Positions 16,653-24,648 of a DNA stretch of 64,000 nucleotides are shown piece by piece. The DNA lies in assembly GCF_000023105.1 (NCBI RefSeq), contig NC_012669.1, positions 3,969,025 to 4,033,024 on the forward strand, given 5' to 3'. This stretch comes from Beutenbergia cavernae DSM 12333. Lineage in GTDB: Bacteria; Actinomycetota; Actinomycetes; Actinomycetales; Beutenbergiaceae. Each line of letters starts with the position of its first letter. Within the stretch, counting starts at the first letter, position 1. The notes beneath the pieces were generated by a model. It worked only from the letters and a program-made list of their open reading frames with translations. It made no database searches and was not told the origin of the DNA. The translations under genes and the position numbers were made by a program.

Positions 16653-17192
16653 GTGCTCACCGAGTTCACGCGCGACGCCCTGTTCACCGCCGGCTGGTTC
16701 GGCCTCATGGCGATGGTCTGGTTCGGCTGGGCGCAGGAGGCGCCCCCGAGGTCCTGGCGGGTCTGGCTCGGCGCGGGCTCCGTCGTCGGCACGCTCCTCG
16801 CCGTCGGGTGCGGCGTCGCCGTCCCGATGAACTGGGACAGCCCGAGCGCCCTCGAGGGCAGGTACGCCTGGTTCGGCGTGCTCGTGGCCGTCGATGTCCT
16901 CGCCGCGGGCGTCGGCTGCTGGGTGCTCGCGCGCCGCGGCGCCGCGCGGTGGATGGCGTGGTGGGTCGCGCTCGTCGTGGCGGTCCACTTCCTGCCGCTC
17001 GCGTGGCTGCTCGAGGACGCCGGCATGGCGCTCGTCGGCGCCGGGCTCACCGTCGCCCTGCTCGTGCTGCGCCCGCGGCTGCGCGACCGGCCCGGCCCCA
17101 CGAGCGCCGTCGTCGGCGTCACGATGGGCGCGACGCTCCTGGCCGCCGGGCTCGTGGCCGCTGCGGTGGGCGTTCCGCAGATCCTGGGCTGA
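16653..17192 (+). CDS. Hypothetical membrane protein
   Basis: Protein of 179 residues with about five hydrophobic segments spread along its length (first near residue 15, last at the C-terminus). I do not recognise a family. The GTG start is supported by the TAGGCT box 6 nt upstream, which implies a leaderless mRNA. It is divergent from the DoxX-like gene across a 220-nt gap in which no other gene is seen and converges on the AAA+ gene; a short GGCGC/GCGCC hairpin at 17194-17206 may end transcription. Confidence 0.65.
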   Translation: MLTEFTRDALFTAGWFGLMAMVWFGWAQEAPPRSWRVWLGAGSVVGTLLAVGCGVAVPMNWDSPSALEGRYAWFGVLVAVDVLAAGVGCWVLARRGAARWMAWWVALVVAVHFLPLAWLLEDAGMALVGAGLTVALLVLRPRLRDRPGPTSAVVGVTMGATLLAAGLVAAAVGVPQILG

Positions 17193-17233
17193 CGGCGCTC
17201 AGCGCCCAGGCTCCGCCCTCCGCGATCGAGGTC

Positions 17234-19270
17234 CTAGAGGTACATGCCGGGAGCGCGGTCGTCCTGCAGCGGCGCGTACGCCGGGAGGTCCTGCGGGAGC
17301 AGTGTGCGGATGTCGTCCGACGTCGGAGCCGGCAGCTCGATGATGCGCTGGGCCTGCAGCGCCGTGGCCTCCTCGAACACGTTCCGCACGAACCGGCCGT
17401 TGCCGAACGCGTTGGGCCGCGGCCTCGGGAGCAGGGACCGCACGGCCTGCTCGACGCCGTACGCCAGCGTGAACCCGCTCTGCGCGGCGACGAGCCGGAA
17501 GATCGACCACAGCTCGTCGTCGGAGTAGTCGCCGAACGCGAGGGTCTTCGGGAACCGCGACGCGACGCCCGGGTTCGACTCGAGGAAGCGCTGCATCTCG
17601 GCCGGGTAGCCGGCCACGATGACGACGACCTCGTCGCGCCGGTCCTCCATGAGCTTGATGAGCGTGGCGACGGCCTCCTGGCCGAAGTCCCGGGCGGAGT
17701 CGCGCGGGACGAGGGCGTACGCCTCGTCGATGAACAGCACGCCGCCGCTCGCGCGCTCGAACACCTTCCGGACCTTCGGCGCGGTCTGACCGATGTACTC
17801 CCCCACGAGGTCCATGCGGCTCGCCTCGACCAGGTGGCCCCGCTCGAGCGTGCCGAGCTGCGCATAGATGCGGGCCAGGATGCGCGCGACAGTCGTCTTC
17901 GCCGTCCCCGGGTTCCCGACGAACACCAGGTGCCGGGAGCGTCCGGGGTCGGGCATGCCGGCCTCCCGGCGCAGGACGTCGGCCCGCGCCTCGGCGGCCA
18001 GCCGGCGGACCTGCTCCTTGATCGGGTCGAGGCCGATGAGCTCGGCGAGGTCAGCCTGCGGGTCGCCGATCACGACGTCCGGAACGTCGTCCGGCGAGCC
18101 CTCGTCGTCGTCCCCGCCGTCGGCGAGCGCCAGCGGCACCCCCGCCTCCGGACGCTGCTGCGGGCCGCGGGCTGCCACCCGCTCCGCGATGCCGTCGAGG
18201 TACGGGTTGCGCCCCCGGCGCGCCGTGTACGTCTCCTCGACGTCCTCGAGGAACAGGTTCGTGCCGAGCCCTCGACCGTGCCGGGGGACGCCGGGCAGGC
18301 CGGCGATCCCCACGCACATCTGGCTCGCGAGCTGCATCCACGTGCGGCACAGGTGGATCTCGCCGGCCATCAGGCCGCGGGCGATCCAGTCGCGGTGCCG
18401 GGTCTCGGCGGCGTCGACGTCGAACCCCCGGCGCTGCCGCTCGACGGACGCCGTCACGTCGGCGTAGACCTCGGGCCCGAGGCTCGTGCCGAGTGCCGCC
18501 GGCGGTGCGTCGTGGCCGTTCGCGAGCACGAACGCGGCGAGCACGTCGGCGAGCGGCAGCGGACGGGCGACGACGTCGTCGAGCGCCTTGTGCACCTCCG
18601 CGAGACCTTCGTAGGACCATGCGACGGCATCGACCCACCCGCTGAGCTCCGGGAGGACGTCGTAGACCTGCGTGTCGAGGTCGTTGCGCCAGAACGCGGT
18701 GATGCGCGTCCAGTCGCCCTCGAGATGGAGCTCCCGCATCGACGCGACGTCGAGGATCTGGGTGTACAGGTTCAGCAGCTGCTCGCGGGCCGGCGCGAAC
18801 GGCGTCACCTCCGCGTACAGCTGGAGGCACTCGATCGAGGCGTGCAGGGCGTTCTCCCGCGCCTCGGGGTCGGTGCCGGCCCAGTCCAGCAGCCAGATCG
18901 GCCACGTCACGAGCTCGGCCCGGTACCGGTAGGAGAGGCTCGGCGCCAGCATCTTGCCGGGCTTGAGGAACGGCTCGACGACCTGCCAGGGGAACCTCGA
19001 GTGCTCACCGCTGAGGATGGTGCTCCACCCGCCGAGGCACTGCCCGGCCATGAACGCGAAGTGCACGGAACGACGCGTGCCCGGCACGTACGCGTCCCAG
19101 TCCTCGCGGGTGCCGGTGGTGTCGGAGGCGGCCAGCCGCGCGAGCGACTCGTGCGTGCGTGCCCACCAGTCGTCGGGGATCCGCCAGGGCGGCAGCGCGC
19201 CGACGACGTCGACGTACGGCTCCGCGGACTGGAGCAGGGCGAGGTCGTCGGGCAGGGACAGTCGGGGCAC
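17234..19270 (-). CDS. Large CbxX/CfxQ-type AAA+ ATPase with unknown N-terminal half
   Basis: Protein of 678 residues. GTG at 19270 is chosen because GAGGAGAA precedes it at good spacing. The C-terminal 250 residues are a CbxX/CfxQ AAA+ module: Walker A GNPGTAKTT (452-460; Ala replaces the usual Gly before Lys), Walker B GGVLFIDEAYAL, sensor and lid segments. Residues 1-390 are Trp- and Leu-rich and helical, with a Cys/Met-rich part, and match no family I know; an acidic linker (DDDEGSPDDVPD) joins the halves. Relatives with this module remodel protein complexes (rubisco activase, EccA of type VII secretion), but no ESX genes are present. Target unknown. Confidence 0.8.
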   Translation of the reverse strand: MPRLSLPDDLALLQSAEPYVDVVGALPPWRIPDDWWARTHESLARLAASDTTGTREDWDAYVPGTRRSVHFAFMAGQCLGGWSTILSGEHSRFPWQVVEPFLKPGKMLAPSLSYRYRAELVTWPIWLLDWAGTDPEARENALHASIECLQLYAEVTPFAPAREQLLNLYTQILDVASMRELHLEGDWTRITAFWRNDLDTQVYDVLPELSGWVDAVAWSYEGLAEVHKALDDVVARPLPLADVLAAFVLANGHDAPPAALGTSLGPEVYADVTASVERQRRGFDVDAAETRHRDWIARGLMAGEIHLCRTWMQLASQMCVGIAGLPGVPRHGRGLGTNLFLEDVEETYTARRGRNPYLDGIAERVAARGPQQRPEAGVPLALADGGDDDEGSPDDVPDVVIGDPQADLAELIGLDPIKEQVRRLAAEARADVLRREAGMPDPGRSRHLVFVGNPGTAKTTVARILARIYAQLGTLERGHLVEASRMDLVGEYIGQTAPKVRKVFERASGGVLFIDEAYALVPRDSARDFGQEAVATLIKLMEDRRDEVVVIVAGYPAEMQRFLESNPGVASRFPKTLAFGDYSDDELWSIFRLVAAQSGFTLAYGVEQAVRSLLPRPRPNAFGNGRFVRNVFEEATALQAQRIIELPAPTSDDIRTLLPQDLPAYAPLQDDRAPGMYL

Positions 19271-19324
19271 GCGTTCTCCTCGGCGTTCGACGGGGCCTGG
19301 CCACAGTCTGGCAGCCACCACCTC

Positions 19325-19390
19325 GAGTCAGACTCGAGCGGTCGAGTCGGACCTTCCCGCGGGTCTGACTCGACCGCTCGGGACTGACTC
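19325..19390. repeat. Large inverted repeat in divergent promoter region
   Basis: Arms 19325-19348 and 19367-19390 are complementary at 22 of 24 positions; the core is CGAGCGGTCGAGTC. The 18-nt loop contains CCTTCCCGC (19352-19360), which is itself complementary to GCGGGAAGG at 19392-19400, so alternative folds exist. It lies between two divergently transcribed genes, so a simple terminator role is unlikely. Confidence 0.65.
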
Positions 19391-19512
19391 GGCGGGAAGG
19401 AGGGGGCGCCCGCTGCGGGGAACCAGATATCCGATACCATGAGTCCTAGTTATGCGGCCCGTCGGTCGCGGACGTCTCCGGCCCCCGAGACCCGGCTCAG
19501 AGAAGAGGCACC

Positions 19513-20859
19513 ATGGCGCGCTCGACCTCCTCCCGCACCACCCGACCCACGACCGGCTCGGTGAACCCGGCGCCGGCGCGGGCCGCCGTCGTCGGCGGGA
19601 ACCGCATCCCCTTCGGCAAGGCGGGCGGCGCCTACGCGAGCGCGAGCAACCTCGACATGCTCACCGCCGCGCTCGACGGCCTGATCGCCCGGTTCACGCT
19701 GCAGGGCGTGCGGATCGGGGACGTCAGCGCGGGCGCCGTGCTCAAGCACAGCCGCGACTTCAACCTGACGCGCGAGGCCGTGCTCGGCACCGCGCTCGAC
19801 CCCCACACCCCCGCCTACGACGTCCAGCGCGCGTGCGCCACGAGCATGGAGGCGGTCTGGGGTCTCGCGAACAAGATCGCGCTCGGCCAGATCGACTCCG
19901 GCATCGCCGGCGGCGTCGACTCGACGTCGGACGCCCCGATCGTCGTCAGCGACCGCCTGCGCCGCACGCTCGTCAAGCTCAGCCGGGCGAAGACCCTCCA
20001 GCAGCGGGTCACGCTCCTCGCCGGGCTGCGTCCGAAGGACCTGGCGCCGGTCGCCCCGAGCGTGAACGAGCCGCGCACGGGGCTCTCGATGGGCGAGCAC
20101 CAGGCGCTCACCGCCGCGCAGTTCGGCACCTCGCGCGAGGCGCAGGACGAGATCGCCCTGGCGTCGCACCACCAGCTGGCCGCAGCGTGGGAGTCCGGCT
20201 TCTTCGACGACCTGGTCACGCCGTTCCGCGGTCTGACCCGCGACGAGGCGCTCCGGCCGGACACGTCCGCCGAGAAGCTGGCCACCCTCCGGACGGTGTT
20301 CGGGAAGGGCGAGGGCGCCACGATGACGGCCGGCAACTCGACGCCGCTGTCCGACGGCGCCGCCACCGTGCTGCTGGCCTCCGACGCGTGGGCCGCCGAG
20401 CGTGGGCTCCCGGTGCTCGCGCACGTGGTCGACGCCGAGGCGGCTGCCGTCGACTTCGTCCGCGGCGGCGAGGGCCTCCTCATGGGCGGCGCCTACGCCG
20501 TCCCCCGTCTCCTCGCGCGCCAGGGCCTGACGCTGGACGACTTCGCGTTCGTCGAGATCCACGAGGCGTTCGCGGCGACCGTCCTCACAACGATCGCCGC
20601 GTGGGAGGACGACGCCGAGACCCGCGCCCGCGTCGGCGTGCCCGGGCCGGGCACGCTGGACCGGTCGCGCCTCAACGTGGTCGGCTCCTCGCTGGCGGCG
20701 GGGCACCCGTTCGCCGCGACCGGCGCCCGGATCGTCGCGACGCTCGCCACGCTGCTCGCCCGCCGCAAGGCCGAGCTCGGCACCGATGAACCCGTCCGCG
20801 GCCTCATCTCCGTCTGCGCCGCCGGCGGCCAGGCCGTCGCGATGATCCTGGAGGCCTGA
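19513..20859 (+). CDS. Thiolase (acetyl-CoA C-acyltransferase, FadA2-like)
   Basis: Thiolase of 448 residues with an AGAAGAGG ribosome site. Catalytic residues are visible: nucleophile Cys108 in QRACATSMEA, His350 in EIHEAFAA, His398 in GHPFAATG (usually GHPIGATG) and Cys435 in SVCAAGGQ. It either cleaves 3-ketoacyl-CoA or runs in the condensing direction. The two genes after it encode an FabG4-like reductase and a MaoC-type hydratase, the same trio as fadA2-fabG4-htdX of Mycobacterium tuberculosis, so the operon may handle one beta-oxidation-like cycle of an unusual acyl chain. Substrate length cannot be read from the sequence. Confidence 0.9.
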   Translation: MARSTSSRTTRPTTGSVNPAPARAAVVGGNRIPFGKAGGAYASASNLDMLTAALDGLIARFTLQGVRIGDVSAGAVLKHSRDFNLTREAVLGTALDPHTPAYDVQRACATSMEAVWGLANKIALGQIDSGIAGGVDSTSDAPIVVSDRLRRTLVKLSRAKTLQQRVTLLAGLRPKDLAPVAPSVNEPRTGLSMGEHQALTAAQFGTSREAQDEIALASHHQLAAAWESGFFDDLVTPFRGLTRDEALRPDTSAEKLATLRTVFGKGEGATMTAGNSTPLSDGAATVLLASDAWAAERGLPVLAHVVDAEAAAVDFVRGGEGLLMGGAYAVPRLLARQGLTLDDFAFVEIHEAFAATVLTTIAAWEDDAETRARVGVPGPGTLDRSRLNVVGSSLAAGHPFAATGARIVATLATLLARRKAELGTDEPVRGLISVCAAGGQAVAMILEA

Positions 20860-20862
20860 GCG

Positions 20863-22257
20863 ATGGCAGCGAGCACCCGGGAGAAGGGCGCGCCCCAGAT
20901 CGCCGACGGCTACCTCGACCTCGTGAACGGCGGCGCCGGGAAGTCGCTCGCGAAGAAGCTCGGGCTGCCCCAGCCGGTGCGGCTCCGGCGCACCGACCCC
21001 GCGTCGGTCGACGTGCCGCTGACGCCCGGTCCGGTGCTTGTCGTCGGCGACGGCGATGACGCCGACACGCTCGCACGCACCCTGCTCGGCTGGGACGTCG
21101 ACGTGCGCCGCGCGAGTGCCGGCGAACCGGTGCCCGACGCCGAGCGGTGGGGCGCCGTCGTCGTCGTGCTGACCGAGCTGGCCACGCCCGCCGACGCCGC
21201 GGGGCCGGTGCTGACGACGGCGTCCGTGCTGCGCTCCCTGGCGCGGTGCGCGCGCGTCGTCACCGTCTCCCGGCGAGCCGACGCGACGGACGAGCCCGCG
21301 CTCGCTGCGGCCCGCCAGGGCGTCGACGGGTTCCTGCGCTCGCTCGCCAAGGAGCTGCGAGCCGGCGCGACCGGCAACGGGATCGTCGTCGCCGACGGCG
21401 TCCCGCTCGCCGCGCCCTCGGTGGCCGGGGCGCTGCGGTTCCTGCTCTCGGCCCGGTCGGCGTTCGTCGACGGCCAGCTCGTGCAGGTCGACTCCGCCGC
21501 CGGCGCTGTCCCGGCGGACTGGACGCGCTCGCTCGAGGGGAAGGTCGCCGTCGTCACCGGCGCCGCCCGCGGGATCGGCGCGTCCATCGCGCACGTCCTC
21601 GCGCGAGACGGCGCCCGGGTGCTCGGCGTCGACGTGCCAGCGGCCGGCGAGTCCCTCGCGGCGGTGATGAACGAGGTGCGCGGCACGGCGCTCCAGCTCG
21701 ACATCACGTCCGACGGCGCGGGCGCCGCCATCCTGGAACGCGCGCGGCGCGCCTACGGCGGGCTCGACGTCGTCGTGCACAACGCGGGCGTGCTGCGCGA
21801 CAAGCTCCTCGCGAACATGAAGCCGGAGCAGTGGGACGCCGTCGTGGCCGTGAACCTCACCGCACAGCTCGCGATCAACGCGGACCTCATGGCGGCGGGG
21901 CTGCCCGGGCTCTCGATCGTGTCGCTGGCCTCGACGAGCGGCATCGCCGGCAACCGCGGGCAGACGAACTACGCGTTCTCCAAGGCCGGCGTCATCGGCG
22001 CGACCCGGTCCTTCGCGCCGCTGCTGGCGACCAGCGGCGGGCGCGCGAACGCCGTCGCCCCCGGGTTCATCGAGACCGACATGACGGCGTCGATCCCCTT
22101 CGTGCCGCGCCAGATGGCGCGCCGCGCCAGCTCGCTCGCGCAGGGCGGACTGCCGGTGGACGTCGCCGAGACGGTGGCGTTCCTCGCGTCGCCGCAGGCC
22201 GGCGGCATCACCGGGCAGGTGCTGCGGGTCTGCGGCCAGAACCTCGTGGGCCAGTGA
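20863..22257 (+). CDS. fabG4: High-molecular-weight 3-oxoacyl reductase (FabG4-like)
   Basis: Protein of 464 residues, 3 nt after the thiolase stop. Two domains: residues 1-210 are a degenerate Rossmann/flavodoxin-like domain, and residues 215-464 a canonical short-chain dehydrogenase with TGAARGIGASIAHVL for cofactor binding, HNAGV, catalytic Ser in SLASTSG and YAFSKAG (Tyr/Lys). This two-domain layout is typical of FabG4-type enzymes, which use NADH with CoA-linked 3-oxoacyl substrates rather than the usual NADPH/ACP form. It acts with the neighbouring thiolase and hydratase. Confidence 0.9.
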   Translation: MAASTREKGAPQIADGYLDLVNGGAGKSLAKKLGLPQPVRLRRTDPASVDVPLTPGPVLVVGDGDDADTLARTLLGWDVDVRRASAGEPVPDAERWGAVVVVLTELATPADAAGPVLTTASVLRSLARCARVVTVSRRADATDEPALAAARQGVDGFLRSLAKELRAGATGNGIVVADGVPLAAPSVAGALRFLLSARSAFVDGQLVQVDSAAGAVPADWTRSLEGKVAVVTGAARGIGASIAHVLARDGARVLGVDVPAAGESLAAVMNEVRGTALQLDITSDGAGAAILERARRAYGGLDVVVHNAGVLRDKLLANMKPEQWDAVVAVNLTAQLAINADLMAAGLPGLSIVSLASTSGIAGNRGQTNYAFSKAGVIGATRSFAPLLATSGGRANAVAPGFIETDMTASIPFVPRQMARRASSLAQGGLPVDVAETVAFLASPQAGGITGQVLRVCGQNLVGQ

Positions 22258-23192
22258 TGACGGCGCCCACCGCGGAACGGGTGCTGGACGCCATGCCGTC
22301 GCTCGGCGCCTCCTACGGCGCCGTGCTCGGGCGGACGGCGCGGGCGATGGTGACGCGCGAGCGCGTCCCGACCGCTCTCCCGGACGTGACGTTCCGGGTC
22401 GACGGCGTCCGTCCCGATCCCGAGCGCCTCACCGCGTACGCACGGCTCGTCGGGGAGAGCGCCGGCGACGCCCTGCCGGCGGGCTCCGTGCACGTCCTCG
22501 CGTTCCCGCTCGCGATGGCGGTCATGGTGCGGGAGGACTTCCCGCTCCGACCGCTGGGACTCGTGCACGTCGCGAACTCGATCGCCCAGCTCCGGCCGGT
22601 GACTCTCGCCGACTCGCTGCGCGTTCGGGCCTGGGCCGAGCGCCTCGAGCCGCACCGGTCTGGCACGCAGGTGGATCTGGTCGCCGAGGTGTCGACCCTC
22701 GACGACGGCGTGGCCTGGCGAGGGCGTTCGACCTACCTCGCGAAGGGCGTGCGCCTGGCGGGGCTCGGCGCTCCCCCCGAGGCGGAGGCGCCGGCGGAGC
22801 TCGTCGCGCCGGCACCGACCGGCGAGTGGCGGCTCCCGGCCGACACCGGGCGCCGCTACGCCGCCGTCTCCGGGGACCGGAACCCCATCCACACGTCGTC
22901 CCTGGCCGCGCGGGCGTTCGGGTTCCCCCGCGCGATCGCGCACGGGATGTACACGGCCGCGCGCGCGCTCGCGACGGTCGGTCCCGCACGCGGGGACGCG
23001 TTCGACTGGGACGTCGAGTTCGGCTCGCCCGTCCTGCTACCGGGGACCGTGAGCGTGCGGGTGGCGCCGCTGGCCGGGGATCAGGGATCGGGCTCCGTCG
23101 CGTCGGACGCCCGGGCCGGCTATGGCGTGGTCGGTTGGAACGCGAGGTCCGGCAAGCGACACCTCGACGTGCGGGTGACGCCGCGCCGCTGA
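22257..23192 (+). CDS. MaoC-like double hot-dog dehydratase (HtdX-like)
   Basis: Protein of 311 residues beginning with an ATG that overlaps the fabG4 stop (ATGA). The C-terminal hot-dog domain carries the R-hydratase signature YAAVSGDRNPIHTS followed by RAIAHGMY, containing the catalytic Asp and His; the N-terminal half is a second hot-dog fold with PLGLVHVANSIAQLRPV, lacking the motif. Predicted to hydrate or dehydrate enoyl/3-hydroxyacyl thioesters in the same pathway as the thiolase and reductase. Third and last gene of the operon. Confidence 0.88.
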   Translation: MTAPTAERVLDAMPSLGASYGAVLGRTARAMVTRERVPTALPDVTFRVDGVRPDPERLTAYARLVGESAGDALPAGSVHVLAFPLAMAVMVREDFPLRPLGLVHVANSIAQLRPVTLADSLRVRAWAERLEPHRSGTQVDLVAEVSTLDDGVAWRGRSTYLAKGVRLAGLGAPPEAEAPAELVAPAPTGEWRLPADTGRRYAAVSGDRNPIHTSSLAARAFGFPRAIAHGMYTAARALATVGPARGDAFDWDVEFGSPVLLPGTVSVRVAPLAGDQGSGSVASDARAGYGVVGWNARSGKRHLDVRVTPRR

Positions 23193-23304
23193 CGACCCGG
23201 GGCCCCCGAGCTGTCACGAATGGCGGTTCGGCCGCCTTCCGGGCCGCCATGTGCGCCCGCTCGCCGGGGGGCTCGGCGTGGGGCCGCTCCCGGCCGCACG
23301 CCGG

Positions 23305-23310
23305 TAGGGT
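23305..23310 (+). promoter_or_regulatory. -10 box of leaderless DinB-like gene
   Basis: TAGGGT matches TANNNT and ends 7 nt before the GTG at 23318; no ribosome site is seen. Confidence 0.45.
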
Positions 23311-23317
23311 CGCTGCC

Positions 23318-23857
23318 GTGAGCGACGCACCCGACTTCGGCAGCATCGTCCCGGACACCAAGGACTGGACCTGGGTGCTGCGCCGGCCGTGCCCGGAGTG
23401 CGGGTTCGACCCGGCCGAGGTGGACCCCGCGGCGATCGGCGCGCAGGTCCGCTCGTTCACGCCCCGCTGGCGGGCGGCGCTCGGTCGCGAGGGCGCCACC
23501 GTGCGGCCGGACCCGGCGACGTGGTCGCCGACCGAGTACGCGTGCCACGTCCGCGACGTCTACCTGCTGTTCGACACGCGCCTGACGGCGATGCTCACCG
23601 ACGACGACCCGCTGTTCGCGAACTGGGACCAGGACGTGAGCGCCGTCGAGGAGGACTACGCCCACCAGGAGCCGGACCGCGTCGCTGACGAGCTCGCCGC
23701 AGCGGCGGAGGTGATCGCCGCCCGGTTCGACGTCGTCGCGTCCGACGACCTGGAGCGCACCGGGCGACGGTCCGACGGGAGCGTCTTCACCGTGCGGACC
23801 TTCGGCCAGTACTTCCTGCACGACGTCGTCCACCACCTCCACGACGTCGGCGCCTGA
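23318..23857 (+). CDS. DinB superfamily protein
   Basis: Protein of 179 residues with a four-helix DinB/YfiT-like fold. Conserved pieces are WTWVLRRPCPECGFDP at the N-terminus (two Cys), WSPTEYACHVRDVY with the helix-2 His, and QYFLHDVVHHLHDV with the C-terminal His cluster; these His residues form the metal site in family members, some of which are thiol-dependent transferases. The GTG start is supported by the leaderless -10 box. It follows the HtdX-like gene by 125 nt and is probably separately transcribed. Confidence 0.82.
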   Translation: MSDAPDFGSIVPDTKDWTWVLRRPCPECGFDPAEVDPAAIGAQVRSFTPRWRAALGREGATVRPDPATWSPTEYACHVRDVYLLFDTRLTAMLTDDDPLFANWDQDVSAVEEDYAHQEPDRVADELAAAAEVIAARFDVVASDDLERTGRRSDGSVFTVRTFGQYFLHDVVHHLHDVGA

Positions 23858-23873
23858 TCCGAGCACCCCACCC

Positions 23874-23981
23874 GTGTCCACCATGTGGACGCTTTCGGGT
23901 GACTTATCCACGGATTTCGTCAACAGGGCTGGGGACAGCTCTAGCGATCCGCAGCGCTGGGCCGGGGCGAGTGTGGACGAA
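23874..23981. other. Cluster of DnaA-box-like sites
   Basis: Within about 110 nt after the DinB-like gene are a perfect palindrome GTCCACCATGTGGAC (23876-23890), TTATCCACG (23904-23912) and TGTGGACGA (23972-23980, reverse TCGTCCACA), each one or two bases off actinobacterial DnaA boxes; TCTCCACAT follows near 24052. No dnaA, dnaN or AT-rich unwinding region is present, so this is not a standard chromosome origin. Confidence 0.3.
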
Positions 23982-24012
23982 CCTGTGCGCGATCTGTGCA
24001 CGAAGAATTGGT

Positions 24013-24315
24013 CCCCGTGAGGGGTTGTGACGCCCGCCACGGCCGAGCAAGATCTCCACATCGGCCAAGCCGGAGAGCAGGACCGGGGAGACCCGGACCA
24101 GCACGAGGGCCCAGCCGATGCGGTCAAGGTGATCGACGTCGGACCGGGGCAACCCGGATCGACGCGTCGGACCGGGGCAACCCGGATCGACACACCGTGA
24201 CGGGGAGACCCTGATCGGTGCACCGTACCGGGGCAACCCGGATCGGTGGTCGTGACTCTCGGCCGGAGCGAGATGGCAGGTCACCGAGCCACTCCCGTCG
24301 GGGAAACCCGGCAGG
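24013..24315 (+). ncRNA. Candidate structured RNA: array of GNRA-capped hairpins
   Basis: Seven hairpins on the + strand all end in GNRA tetraloops: GTGA at 24017, GAGA at 24088, GCAA at 24049+100 (24149), GCAA at 24177, GAGA at 24205, GCAA at 24233 and GAAA at 24303. Most share an inner CCGGG/CCCGG stem, then an A-A mismatch, then an outer stem. The outer stem changes in a paired manner: GTCG/CGAC in the hairpins at 24138 and 24166, ACCG/CGGT at 24194 and 24222, GC-A-GG/CC-A-GC at 24077. Paired change plus loops that keep GNRA only on this strand argue for selection on an RNA. No open frame with coding character lies here. It matches no RNA family I know (not RNase P, tmRNA or SRP). Boundaries are those of the hairpins; a real transcript could run from about 23.9 kb to the stem at 24523. 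A palindromic DNA repeat is the alternative. Confidence 0.4.
24138..24249 (+). repeat. Four 28-nt tandem repeats
   Basis: Units 24138-24165, 24166-24193, 24194-24221 and 24222-24249, exactly 28 nt each; the first two differ only near the end, the last two carry compensatory changes. Core is ACCGGGGCAACCCGGATC. There are no spacers, so it is not a CRISPR array. Confidence 0.8.
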
Positions 24316-24488
24316 AAGACGATCGACGACGTCGGCACGGCAGGCACCGGATCGCAGATCGTGGTTCGCACCGCTCTCGGTGAACCGGGTTTCCCGGGAC
24401 GTGGAGCGTCGGTGCGGAGCTGCTCCGTCGGGCAGTGTCCAGGTCGGGACGAGGTCACACTCGTCGCGACGAGGATCAGCGGTCACAG

Positions 24489-24523
24489 AAGGGCCCCTCG
24501 GACGCCTACTCCGAGGGGCCCTT
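24489..24523. terminator. Strong 14-bp terminator-like hairpin
   Basis: Arms 24489-24502 (AAGGGCCCCTCGGA) and 24510-24523 are perfectly complementary with a 7-nt loop. Within the gene-free stretch it lies after the GNRA-hairpin array and 125 nt before the next gene, so it could end a non-coding transcript read on the + strand. The A/T ends of the stem give it a terminator-like outline. Confidence 0.7.
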
Positions 24524-24636
24524 CGCCTGTCCGTGACCGGGCGCGTGCGGCTCAGGAGACCCCAGCCCCGCGCCGGCGGTCCCTAGGCTCTCACGTGCCA
24601 CCTTCGGTCCAGGCCACGGGGCGGCAAACACGTGGT

Positions 24637-24642
24637 TACAGT
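24637..24642 (+). promoter_or_regulatory. -10 box of leaderless META-domain gene
   Basis: TACAGT matches TANNNT and ends 6 nt before the GTG at 24649, which fixes the start at the signal peptide. Confidence 0.5.
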
Positions 24643-24648
24643 CTCCTC

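Noticed and set aside
23858..24060. Chromosomal replication origin
   Set aside because: Only a few near-consensus DnaA boxes, no AT-rich unwinding element, and no dnaA, dnaN, rpmH or gyr genes nearby.
24074..24320. Possible CRISPR array
   Set aside because: The 28-nt units are directly adjacent with no unique spacers, vary in a paired manner, and no cas genes are present.
24361..24648. N-terminal extension of the META lipoprotein
   Set aside because: It runs through the terminator-like hairpin and would bury the lipoprotein signal; the leaderless -10 box sets the start at 24649.
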